Source of the DNA: SpSt-398 sp033762195
GTDB taxonomy: Bacteria > Bacteroidota > Bacteroidia > Chitinophagales > Chitinophagaceae
Reading direction: 5' to 3'
Length of the DNA: 42,556 nucleotides
Assembly (NCBI GenBank): GCA_033762195.1
Contig: JANRLV010000096.1
Span: 1-42,556 of the forward strand
The notes beneath the pieces were generated by a model. That model was not told the origin of the DNA. It saw only the letters and a program-made list of their open reading frames with translations, and did no database searches. A program made the position numbers and the translations under genes. Positions 6,189 through 13,114 of the stretch are shown piece by piece. Positions within the stretch are counted from its first letter, which is position 1. Each line of letters opens with the position of its first letter.

Positions 6189-8051
6189 ATGTTTCCCAAT
6201 TATGATGTCATTGTGGTAGGCGCCGGTCATGCCGGCTGTGAAGCGGCAGCCGCGGCAGCCAATCTGGGCTCCAAGGTGCTTCTGGTGACCATGAATATGC
6301 AGACCATTGGCCAAATGAGCTGTAACCCCGCTATGGGTGGCATTGCCAAGGGCCAGATCGTGCGTGAAGTGGATGCCCTCGGTGGATATTCAGGTATTGT
6401 GACCGATGAATCCATGATCCAGTTCCGGATGCTGAATAAATCCAAGGGTCCGGCCATGTGGAGCCCCCGCGCACAAAGCGACCGCATGCTTTTCTCCCAG
6501 AAATGGCGGGAAATGCTGGAAGGGACCAAAAACCTCGACTTTTACCAGGATATGGTGCGTGGATTGGTGATCAAAGACGGAAAATGCCAGGGGGTGATCA
6601 CCGGCATGGGTCATGAGATCATGGCCAAGGCAGTGGTACTGACCAATGGGACCTTCCTTAATGGGGTGATTCATGTGGGAGAAAAGAACTTTGGCGGAGG
6701 ACGCATGGCGGAAAAAGCCGCTACCGGTATTACCGAGCAATTGGTGTCCATCGGATTTGAAAGCGACCGGCTCAAAACCGGGACCCCGCCGCGGGTTGAC
6801 GGAAGAAGTCTGGACTATTCAAAAATGGAGGAACAGCCCGGTGACGTGGATATCAAAGGCTTTTCATTCAAGAAAACAAATAAACCAACCCAGCAACGGT
6901 CCTGCTGGATCACCTATACAGACCCGGGTGTACACGCGATCCTCCGAAAAGGATTTGACCGGAGTCCCATGTTTGCCGGACGTATTGATGGAGTAGGGCC
7001 CAGGTATTGCCCAAGCATAGAAGATAAGATCAACCGCTTCGCGGAAAGGGACCGCCACCAACTCTTTGTGGAACCCGAAGGATGGAATACAGTAGAGATC
7101 TATGTAAACGGATTCTCAACATCATTACCCGAAGACATACAATACGAAGCCCTTCGTACTGTGCCGGGGTTTGAGAATGCGCGGATGTTTCGTCCGGGTT
7201 ATGCGATCGAGTATGATTATTTCCCACCCACACAGTTGCGCCATAGTCTGGAGACCAGGCTCGTTGAAAACCTCTTTTTCGCCGGACAGATCAACGGAAC
7301 CACAGGTTATGAAGAAGCTGCTTGTCAGGGATTGATGGCCGGAATAAATGCACATCAAAAGATCAATGAAAAAGAACCTTTGATCTTAAAAAGAAGCGAG
7401 GCCTATATTGGTGTGTTGATCGATGACCTCATCACGAAGGGGACACAGGAACCGTATCGCATGTTTACCAGTCGCGCAGAGTTTCGCACGCTCCTGCGTC
7501 AGGACAATGCCGATCTGCGTTTGACAGAAATGAGTCATGCCATTGGGCTGGCCGATGAAGAACGCTATCAACGTGTGCTGGCCAAAAAAGAAGGCGTGGA
7601 GAAGATCAAAGCATTCTTACAAAATACTCCCGTCGAACCCGCTGTCATCAATGCATATCTAACTTCGATCGGTTCGGCAATAATTACGGAAAAACAAAGA
7701 CTGGCCAAGATCCTTTTGCGCCCGGATATAGATATTGATTCGTTGGCCGCGGCCGTGCCATTACTCAGGAAGGAATTAAGATCTTATGATCCCGAGATCA
7801 TTGAACAGGCCGGTATCCAGGTAAAATATGAGACCTATATAGAAAAGGAGCGCGAACTGGTGACCCGGATGTCGGAGCTGGAAAACCTGCTCATCCCCGA
7901 GGCATTCAATTACGATAATCTTAAAGCCCTATCGGCCGAGGCCATGCAAAAGTTCAAGAAGATCAAGCCGCGCACGCTTGGCCAGGCGAGTCGAATCAGC
8001 GGGGTAAACCCGAGTGATGTGCAGATATTGATGGTATACATGGGCAGATAA
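6189..8051 (+). CDS. mnmG: tRNA uridine-5-carboxymethylaminomethyl modification enzyme
   Basis: MnmG (GidA), with MnmE, installs the cmnm5 group on the wobble uridine of several tRNAs, using FAD, NADH and methylene-THF. The 620-aa protein opens with the Rossmann motif DVIVVGAGHAGCEAAAAAA and carries the family signatures IGQMSCNPAMGGIAKG, GLKTGTPPR-like DRLKTGTPPRVDGRS, FAGQINGTTGYEEAACQG and a C-terminal helical MnmE-binding region (RPRTLGQASRISGVNP-like). The ATG at 6189 fits the family start; a TTG three codons upstream is less likely. It stands alone after the parS/repeat region, and the gidA position near the origin is common. Confidence 0.96.
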   Translation: MFPNYDVIVVGAGHAGCEAAAAAANLGSKVLLVTMNMQTIGQMSCNPAMGGIAKGQIVREVDALGGYSGIVTDESMIQFRMLNKSKGPAMWSPRAQSDRMLFSQKWREMLEGTKNLDFYQDMVRGLVIKDGKCQGVITGMGHEIMAKAVVLTNGTFLNGVIHVGEKNFGGGRMAEKAATGITEQLVSIGFESDRLKTGTPPRVDGRSLDYSKMEEQPGDVDIKGFSFKKTNKPTQQRSCWITYTDPGVHAILRKGFDRSPMFAGRIDGVGPRYCPSIEDKINRFAERDRHQLFVEPEGWNTVEIYVNGFSTSLPEDIQYEALRTVPGFENARMFRPGYAIEYDYFPPTQLRHSLETRLVENLFFAGQINGTTGYEEAACQGLMAGINAHQKINEKEPLILKRSEAYIGVLIDDLITKGTQEPYRMFTSRAEFRTLLRQDNADLRLTEMSHAIGLADEERYQRVLAKKEGVEKIKAFLQNTPVEPAVINAYLTSIGSAIITEKQRLAKILLRPDIDIDSLAAAVPLLRKELRSYDPEIIEQAGIQVKYETYIEKERELVTRMSELENLLIPEAFNYDNLKALSAEAMQKFKKIKPRTLGQASRISGVNPSDVQILMVYMGR

Positions 8052-8082
8052 ACACGAGTTAAATGGATTTTTGGGATTGGGT

Positions 8083-8232
8083 ATGAAAATGAAAAAGAAG
8101 TCGGATTTACCACAAAAGATCTGTTTAACCTGTGGAAGACCCTTTTTTTGGCGTAAAAAGTGGGAAAAGGTCTGGGAGGAAGTAAAGTACTGTAGCGATC
8201 GTTGTCGGGGAAACCGTAAAACAAAGACCTAA
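8083..8232 (+). CDS. DUF2256 zinc-ribbon small protein
   Basis: A 49-aa protein matching DUF2256: basic start MKMKKKSDLPQKICLTCGRP, then FFWRKKWEKVWEEVKYCSDR and CRGNRK. The four cysteines, CxxC at residues 14-17 and CxxxC at 37-41, would bind one zinc. The family's function is unknown; homologues are often near cryptochrome/photolyase genes, which are absent here. It starts 31 nt after mnmG and may be cotranscribed with it. An alternative ATG two codons later (8089) is equally possible. Confidence 0.8.
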   Translation: MKMKKKSDLPQKICLTCGRPFFWRKKWEKVWEEVKYCSDRCRGNRKTKT

Positions 8233-8259
8233 TTTTTTCTGGATTTCCTGTGAATAACC

Positions 8260-8267
8260 TATTTTTG
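8260..8267 (+). promoter_or_regulatory. -7 element (TATTTTTG) for tRNA-Phe
   Basis: TATTTTTG matches TAnnTTTG and lies 65 nt upstream of the tRNA. Between them is a small palindrome, TCCGCCACTGGCGGA (about 8298-8312). Confidence 0.4.
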
Positions 8268-8332
8268 CTGCCCCTTATGGGAAAAAAGGGTGCGGTATCC
8301 GCCACTGGCGGAAAAGGAAGATAAAAATACTT

Positions 8333-8405
8333 GGTGCGGTAGCTCAGTTGGTAGAGCAAAGGACTGAAAATCCTTGTGTCGGCGGTTCGATCCCGCCCCA
8401 CACCA
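8333..8405 (+). tRNA. tRNA-Phe (GAA)
   Basis: A 73-nt cloverleaf without encoded CCA: D-stem GCTC/GAGC, anticodon stem AAGGA/TCCTT around loop CTGAAAA (anticodon GAA), and T-stem GGCGG/CCGCC with loop TTCGATC. The acceptor stem GGTGCGG / CCACACC pairs except for one C-A mismatch at position 5-68. The 3' half is duplicated at 12948-13011, and its original terminator now lies after that copy, so the gene served as an integration site. Confidence 0.92.
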
Positions 8406-8410
8406 CGAAG
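8366..8410 (+). repeat. Left attachment site (attL) inside tRNA-Phe
   Basis: 45 nt running from the anticodon loop through the tRNA 3' end to CCACGAAG are repeated at 12948-13011, where they are interrupted by 19 nt. A direct repeat of a tRNA 3' end is the standard mark of tyrosine-integrase insertion. Confidence 0.85.
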
Positions 8411-8773
8411 AAAATGAAGCGATTATAACGAAAATTGTACTCGCTTTTTTTCTCTTGGTTCAACATACGTACAACACTCGGGGTATAACGGAGAATCAAA
8501 AAACTTGCAGTGAATATTATCTTGCTGAATCTCATTTCACCCCCTTAAAAGAAAATCGTCACATACGCAAACCCTTTCGCGTCCTTCACCATAAGAAACT
8601 ACCCTGAAGAACTTCAATCTGAAATTAAGGTAGTGCCATATCTGTAGAATTAATACAATACTACAAGTTTGAATGATTTTCCTTATTGTATTTAACACGA
8701 TTAAATTGAAAAATAGCAAACCAATTTAAATTTAGAACCATTAAGCGATAAACGATTGTCACAATATGATTTA
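8411..8773. other. Left-end noncoding stretch of the island
   Basis: About 360 nt between attL and the stop codon of the fusion gene. I see no convincing gene, RNA or repeat here. Short open frames overlap the tRNA on both strands but have no family character. Confidence 0.5.
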
Positions 8774-10642
8774 CTACCTTTTATTATTCAATTTCCACAG
8801 CTCGTTGAGGTTTGCGAGGTCACCGTCGTTAATAACTGAAGATGGTTCTGGTCGTACCTGGCAAATATATTTTCGCGGGGTGTGAAAATATTGAGTATCA
8901 CCAGATACCCGACAAATGACTCCTTGAATAATTCTGGCACCGATAGCAAGGTTAATTGGGTTGTTATTGGAGTTGGTGAATTCAACATTCAAACATCCGC
9001 AGTATCCTGGTTGTACAATGGTGCTAACGGTCAATCCAAGTCGGGCATAAGAGCTTCGCATAAACAACATTAACATGCAGTCGTCAGGCAATCGAACGTA
9101 CTCCAATGTAACACCTAATACGGTTTGATTAGGATGAAGAATAAAGGTTTCTCCTATTTGTCGGCGAGAAGACTGAAAAAACTGTTTCACATTTCGTTGA
9201 TGACCGCCAGGGATCCATTCATTTTTTGAAGCGTTTATGAAAGCGTCGCGACCCTGTACTGACACCAAAAAATCGTATCCGAGACGAAAATCAATACTGG
9301 CTTCACCAATTTGATCGACAGACAACAAGGGTCTTATAAATAGCTTATTTTTCGAGATAGACTCGCTTATTTCGTTACGCGTCAAAATCCCTTTTCTTTT
9401 AAAAGAAAAAACAGATAGTATTGGTGTTTTCGCTGGAGGCACTGTTGCCAGTTGCGGATTGACTTTTATCCATTCATTTATTGCGATATAATTTCCAATA
9501 GATTTTTCAATCAGATTATTGATGACTGAATAAATTTTGGTTGAGTCTGTAGTATTGATTTTCTTGCCTAACTCGGTCTGTCGATTGAGCCAAATAGACC
9601 ACCCCGTAGCAAAAATTCCGTGCAGTTGTTGCGCGTCATTTAATTCGGTTGGAATAAGATTAAAGAAATCAGTGCTGTCAACATCTGAGAATCGCTTTTT
9701 AAGATCCAAACCTTTTATTTTTTTTACCGCATCCGTCAGTAATTTAATTATAAAGTTTGGTGTTCCAGATAGAAAATCGCTGACAATCTTCTCTCGATTG
9801 ATGTCAGAAGGGTGTGAACTACTGCTTAAACTGCTGCTACTACCGAGGTATGTAACATATACACTCGAACCGATCCCAGTGTATTGGGCAGCAAAAAGAT
9901 CACAGAAATACTCTTCGAAATGAGAAAAGGTTGAGGAAAATTTATAGAAAATTGTTGTCCAGTCGGGTCTGGATGTATCATCTATATAAAAGGAGAGATC
10001 AGGAAAATAATACTTTAGATCTTTTAGTTCGTCGGGTGTATACGAATTGGCATAAATCTTATCGAGAACCTCATACACCAGAGAGGACATGAGTGAATTG
10101 CGTAAATCAACAAAGTGCCCCAGCTCATGATATAAGACAACCGCTACTAGATAGTCCCTGACTAGAGATTTGGGTAGATTAATTTGAACCAACCTCTGAT
10201 CGAATGTTATTGCCGGGTAGTTTGCTGCAATGTCCTTATACAAATTATCATCGTTTGCCAGCCAGCTTTCGTAACTAAATCCTTCTGCATCGTTTATTAA
10301 ACTCGTAACGATGATGAATTTATCAGTCCCCTCCCATTCATTCATTGTATGACTGAGGGCTTCGACAATCTCATACGGAATTTGATTTAACGTGCTGCTC
10401 TCTAAAAACTGAAGACTTTTTATAATAAAATCTAAATGAATTTTGGGGCCATCATAGATCTGAGAGTCTGTTAATGTAGTTAAGTTACTCTGTATAAAAG
10501 AGTCAACACCATCTAGTAGTTGAGATAACTTGCTTTGATACGTTTCCTTTCTCTGGTCGGAGTAGCTATTATTTCTTGCGCGATCCAACGCCTGCTTCGC
10601 ATGAGCAAGGTGTAGAAGCAAAAGTTGTTTCGCGTTGCTCAT
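8774..10642 (-). CDS. HELGH metallopeptidase fused to dCTP deaminase/dUTPase-fold domain
   Basis: A 622-aa two-part protein. The N-terminal ~400 residues contain a zincin motif, VVLYHELGHFVDLRN (HELGH at about 172-176), and a second acidic block, HFEEYFCDLFAAQYTG (about 241-256), in the order and style of ImmA/IrrE-like peptidases. From about residue 415 the protein follows dCTP deaminases: GILTRNEISESISKNKLFI, GEASIDFRLGYDFLV, VTLEYVRLPDD, RSSYARLGL, VQPGYCGCLNVEFTN and NPINLAIGARIIQGV. The conserved Arg/Ser and the Glu of VEFTN are present, so catalysis or nucleotide binding is possible. It overlaps the upstream gene by one base (TGATG), implying translational coupling. Free-standing dCTP deaminases defend against phage by depleting dCTP; the protease fusion suggests nucleotide sensing coupled to proteolysis, or the reverse. 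The function is inferred. Confidence 0.75.
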   Translation of the reverse strand: MSNAKQLLLLHLAHAKQALDRARNNSYSDQRKETYQSKLSQLLDGVDSFIQSNLTTLTDSQIYDGPKIHLDFIIKSLQFLESSTLNQIPYEIVEALSHTMNEWEGTDKFIIVTSLINDAEGFSYESWLANDDNLYKDIAANYPAITFDQRLVQINLPKSLVRDYLVAVVLYHELGHFVDLRNSLMSSLVYEVLDKIYANSYTPDELKDLKYYFPDLSFYIDDTSRPDWTTIFYKFSSTFSHFEEYFCDLFAAQYTGIGSSVYVTYLGSSSSLSSSSHPSDINREKIVSDFLSGTPNFIIKLLTDAVKKIKGLDLKKRFSDVDSTDFFNLIPTELNDAQQLHGIFATGWSIWLNRQTELGKKINTTDSTKIYSVINNLIEKSIGNYIAINEWIKVNPQLATVPPAKTPILSVFSFKRKGILTRNEISESISKNKLFIRPLLSVDQIGEASIDFRLGYDFLVSVQGRDAFINASKNEWIPGGHQRNVKQFFQSSRRQIGETFILHPNQTVLGVTLEYVRLPDDCMLMLFMRSSYARLGLTVSTIVQPGYCGCLNVEFTNSNNNPINLAIGARIIQGVICRVSGDTQYFHTPRKYICQVRPEPSSVINDGDLANLNELWKLNNKR

Positions 10643-10974
10643 CAAGCAACAATTAAATCACGCTGAGCTGTTATAAGGTCTAGTATATGCTGATAATCGC
10701 CCTTGGAAATGTTGGCGGTGTTGAGGTTGGTGAAAAATATCGGATCTTTCTTTGCTAAAAAGACAATGACTTCAAATCCAATTCTACTGATGGTAAAGTA
10801 GTCCTTTTCGTTTTTAGCAAGAGATTTAGCCTCAATGACAACAGGCTCAACCAAAGGTTTATATCTATCCTGCCCATCGAGAATATTTCTCAAAAACGAA
10901 GCATAATGATCAAAAGTCTGTTCTTGGGCTTTGTGTGATCTTAACATAGAGAAATGGTTTGTGGTATTTCTCAT
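10642..10974 (-). CDS. Unknown 110-aa protein coupled to the metallopeptidase-DCD fusion
   Basis: I do not recognise a family. The protein is soluble and mostly helical, with no signal peptide or membrane segment. Features include RNTTNHFSMLRSHKAQEQTF, a central KPLVEPVVIEAKSLAKNEKD and ISRIGFEVIVFLAKKDPIFF. Its TGA shares a base with the ATG of the fusion gene, so the two are almost certainly made together. The small-gene-first arrangement is that of an inhibitor, antitoxin or adaptor ahead of an effector. It could equally be a sensor subunit. An imperfect -7-like TACCTTGA lies about 30 nt upstream on the minus strand. Confidence 0.65.
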   Translation of the reverse strand: MRNTTNHFSMLRSHKAQEQTFDHYASFLRNILDGQDRYKPLVEPVVIEAKSLAKNEKDYFTISRIGFEVIVFLAKKDPIFFTNLNTANISKGDYQHILDLITAQRDLIVA

Positions 10975-11080
10975 TAGCGAACCGGAATTTTTACCGATTT
11001 CAAGGTAAATAAAAGAACGGTGTCTAAAGCAATCCTTTATAAATAAAGTAACTAATTAAAAAAGAACTCGTTGGGAGCTG

Positions 11081-11308
11081 CTAGATATCAAGACCTTTTC
11101 CGCGCGGTCGCCGTTTTATTTTGCCGTTTTTCTCCTCGAACAACTCTAAAAACTTTACGACGCTCTTGTTATATATTTCTGAGTGGGTAGCCCCCTCCCA
11201 AAAGGCCAGGTCCTTCACCTTTTCCAATACGACATTCTCAATATTAAAATTGACCTGAGTTTTACCGTCCGGAACACTTCTACTATTTATGCTTTTGCCC
11301 ATATACAT
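11081..11308 (-). CDS. Ribbon-helix-helix-like small DNA-binding protein
   Basis: A 75-aa basic protein. KTQVNFNIENVVLEKVKDLA looks like the strand and first helix of an RHH (CopG/ParD-type) fold, followed by FWEGATHSEIYNKSVVKFLE as the second helix and a basic tail RRPRGKGLD. The RHH assignment is by pattern only. It is the first gene of the minus-strand run in the island, 107 nt before the 110-aa gene, and a strong palindrome lies about 65 nt upstream of its start, which fits an autoregulator. ATG 11308 is used; a second ATG two codons later is possible. Confidence 0.6.
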   Translation of the reverse strand: MYMGKSINSRSVPDGKTQVNFNIENVVLEKVKDLAFWEGATHSEIYNKSVVKFLELFEEKNGKIKRRPRGKGLDI

Positions 11309-11363
11309 GAGAGGTTGAGCCGCTCAAAGATATGGTATAGCTTTGAAAACTGCCAGTACGGGC

Positions 11364-11397
11364 TATCATGCAAGTTAGTATATACTAACCTATGATA
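11364..11397. promoter_or_regulatory. Operator-like palindrome between the island's divergent units
   Basis: GTTAGTATATACTAAC (11374-11389) is a perfect 16-bp palindrome, extended by an outer TATCAT/ATGATA pair. It lies between the RHH gene (minus) and the DUF3892 gene (plus), so it could control one or both. Binding by the RHH protein is a guess. Confidence 0.55.
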
Positions 11398-11512
11398 CTT
11401 TAATCTTTATCCCCACCTGTGAATATCCTTATGAACTCCTGAAGGCGAATGAGTTATGTATAATGAAAATAATCGAAATTGTTTTACCTTGATGTTCTAA
11501 ACTTTATACAAC

Positions 11513-11833
11513 ATGCCTTCCTATTATATTACGGCCATTAAAAAGGAAACCGTTAACAATCATACCTTTATCACTCAAGTTCTTATTCATGAAACTAATG
11601 AGAGTACGGTCTTTCGGAGACAAGTGAAAGCAAAGGACGAAGTCATTAAGTTGATAAAGGCTCGAAATAGCGTCTATACAGCAACTTGGAACTACCAGAA
11701 TATTGCTTGGGGCAGGCAGGAGACTGTTGCCTACGAAACAAGAAATGGAGTTGAATATTTGAGAACAACTCCCGATGCTTCTCAACGTGACAATCTACTC
11801 CATTTGTTAAATCTGGCGAATCTTGGCTTTTAA
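11513..11833 (+). CDS. DUF3892 domain protein
   Basis: The 106-aa product follows the DUF3892 pattern: an N-terminal YYITAIKKETVNNHTFITQV strand pair, RRQVKAKDEVIKLIKARNSV, a YTATWNYQ segment, and the diagnostic ending GVEYLRTTPDASQRDNLLHL (family form YLRTDPNGTxRDNLGNL). The biochemical function of DUF3892 is not known. It is nine bases upstream of the 330-aa gene, so the two probably form an operon. It has no signal peptide and is a cytoplasmic protein. Confidence 0.75.
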   Translation: MPSYYITAIKKETVNNHTFITQVLIHETNESTVFRRQVKAKDEVIKLIKARNSVYTATWNYQNIAWGRQETVAYETRNGVEYLRTTPDASQRDNLLHLLNLANLGF

Positions 11834-11842
11834 ATAAATCCA

Positions 11843-12835
11843 ATGCAGAATCTCATATATTATCCGACGTTTGAACCAGAGAACGAAACTTGGTTGAAAT
11901 ATGCCTTGATATACTTAGACGAATTTTCACCTATTGTTCCTCCTCGTGCCTATAGTGAAGTGTCTGAACAATTCAGAAAAGTCGAAAACGAAACTGATTT
12001 AGTCAAATTCGTCGGACCAGAACAACAACACGGAATAGAGGCTACACACAAGGTTATTCAGGAAATTAAGGTCATTCTAGGAGATCATTCAGCATATGGG
12101 ACTATTTTTAATATTCAGAATATTCTGGAAACATGGACCAATCCAGCCAATTGGACACAGACACTTTGGATAGAAAAGCTTACAGACCACTTTATTGATT
12201 TTTGCATAAAAAATCACTTTGGAAGGCGGGTCAATCACGGTATTGAGTTGTCTCCTGAATTGTGTGGCCTCTATATGACTTTTCTAGCAGAGACCATTGC
12301 CTATCAAAAACAAGCCACGCCGATTATTGATAGTCCAGTTCTGGATAGGTTCTCGACTTATCTCAGAGCAAAAGACGTAAAGACAGCCGGAGTTCTACAA
12401 GCTGCAAACGTAATCGTGCAAACTGCACTACCCTCGGAAATAGAAAACATTAATATTGATAAGGTGATTAAGTTTCGAACCAGTCCGGGTATCGCTGAAC
12501 TGAGAAGATCATTTAATATAACAGTAGAAAGTTTTTACAATTCCGTTGAAAATGAATTTGATCCCTATACATATTTGGAGAGCATAAAGAGGACGAATGG
12601 TGAGCTTACCAAAGAGATAGGGTTATTCTTTGGTGGTGTCGTAAGTTTGGGATTGGGAGCATTGATTCTATCTAAAACCGACAACCCGTCAAAACTTGAG
12701 GTCTTGAAGGCATCTTTAGAAGGAACAATTTTTTCAATTGCCGGTGCCATTGGAATCAATTCCGCCTGGAAACTAAGTAAAGAGCGGCGCAATGCCAGAA
12801 AATTCTTGACTAACTTAAAGAGATTGGGAGCTTAA
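11843..12835 (+). CDS. Accessory protein with C-terminal membrane segments (resembles DUF6236 type)
   Basis: A 330-aa protein. Its opening, QNLIYYPTFEPENETWLKYA then LIYLDEFSPIVPPRAY, resembles the start of DUF6236-type proteins found in accessory regions; I hold this loosely. The middle is helical and without known motifs. Near the C-terminus there are one or two hydrophobic segments, GLFFGGVVSLGLGALILS and FSIAGAIGINSAWKL, followed by a basic tail ERRNARKFLTNLKR. A soluble N-terminal sensing domain plus a membrane tail is a common layout for abortive-infection effectors, but that is inference. It follows the DUF3892 gene closely. Confidence 0.6.
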   Translation: MQNLIYYPTFEPENETWLKYALIYLDEFSPIVPPRAYSEVSEQFRKVENETDLVKFVGPEQQHGIEATHKVIQEIKVILGDHSAYGTIFNIQNILETWTNPANWTQTLWIEKLTDHFIDFCIKNHFGRRVNHGIELSPELCGLYMTFLAETIAYQKQATPIIDSPVLDRFSTYLRAKDVKTAGVLQAANVIVQTALPSEIENINIDKVIKFRTSPGIAELRRSFNITVESFYNSVENEFDPYTYLESIKRTNGELTKEIGLFFGGVVSLGLGALILSKTDNPSKLEVLKASLEGTIFSIAGAIGINSAWKLSKERRNARKFLTNLKRLGA

Positions 12836-12947
12836 TTGTTTTCAATAAATGTTGGTACAAAATTTAGAAGTTTTACATGTATTGAAAAAAATAAAGGCCA
12901 TTTGATCGTCAATAGTTTAGGCTCATTTTTCTCCACATAGAAACACA

Positions 12948-13011
12948 GAAAATCCTTGTGTCGGCGGTTCCCTGCCTGCGGCGGGCAGGGATCCCGCCCC
13001 ACACCACGAAG
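12948..13011 (+). repeat. Right attachment site (attR), interrupted by a 19-nt palindrome
   Basis: The tRNA-Phe 3' sequence is repeated as 12948-12970 and 12990-13011. Between them, in what would be the T-loop, is CCTGCCTGCGGCGGGCAGG, itself an inverted repeat. This copy lacks the tRNA 5' half and cannot make a tRNA. Confidence 0.85.
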
Positions 13012-13034
13012 CAGGCTTAAAGGCCTGCTTTTTT
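13009..13034 (+). terminator. Rho-independent terminator, originally of tRNA-Phe
   Basis: Stem AAGCAGGC / GCCTGCTT with a TTAAAG loop followed by TTTTATTTT. It starts within the att repeat boundary, as expected if it terminated the tRNA before the island inserted. Confidence 0.7.
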
Positions 13035-13114
13035 ATTTTACCTTCAATACAACCGGGGCACAACGGCTAATAACTAAATGCTAATGGCTAATAGCTTATT
13101 CCTCCGTAACGCTA

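Larger units (their letters stand above)
8366..13011. mobile_element. Genomic island in tRNA-Phe, about 4.6 kb, no integrase seen
   Basis: The island is bounded by the tRNA-Phe 3' end and its copy. The interior is visibly richer in A+T than the flanking core genes and holds only accessory genes: a minus-strand unit (RHH protein, 110-aa protein, metallopeptidase-DCD fusion) and a plus-strand pair (DUF3892 and a protein with C-terminal membrane segments). No integrase, excisionase, relaxase or phage structural gene is recognisable. It is therefore either a degenerate remnant or an element mobilised in trans. The hairpin terminator at 13009-13030 probably belonged to the tRNA before insertion. 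Confidence 0.8.

Noticed and set aside
8083..8232. Photolyase or cryptochrome operon suggested by DUF2256
   Set aside because: No photolyase-like gene is present in the window; only the small protein can be supported.
8374..8607. Small open frames over and after tRNA-Phe on both strands
   Set aside because: They overlap a confident tRNA, show no motifs and start in improbable positions.
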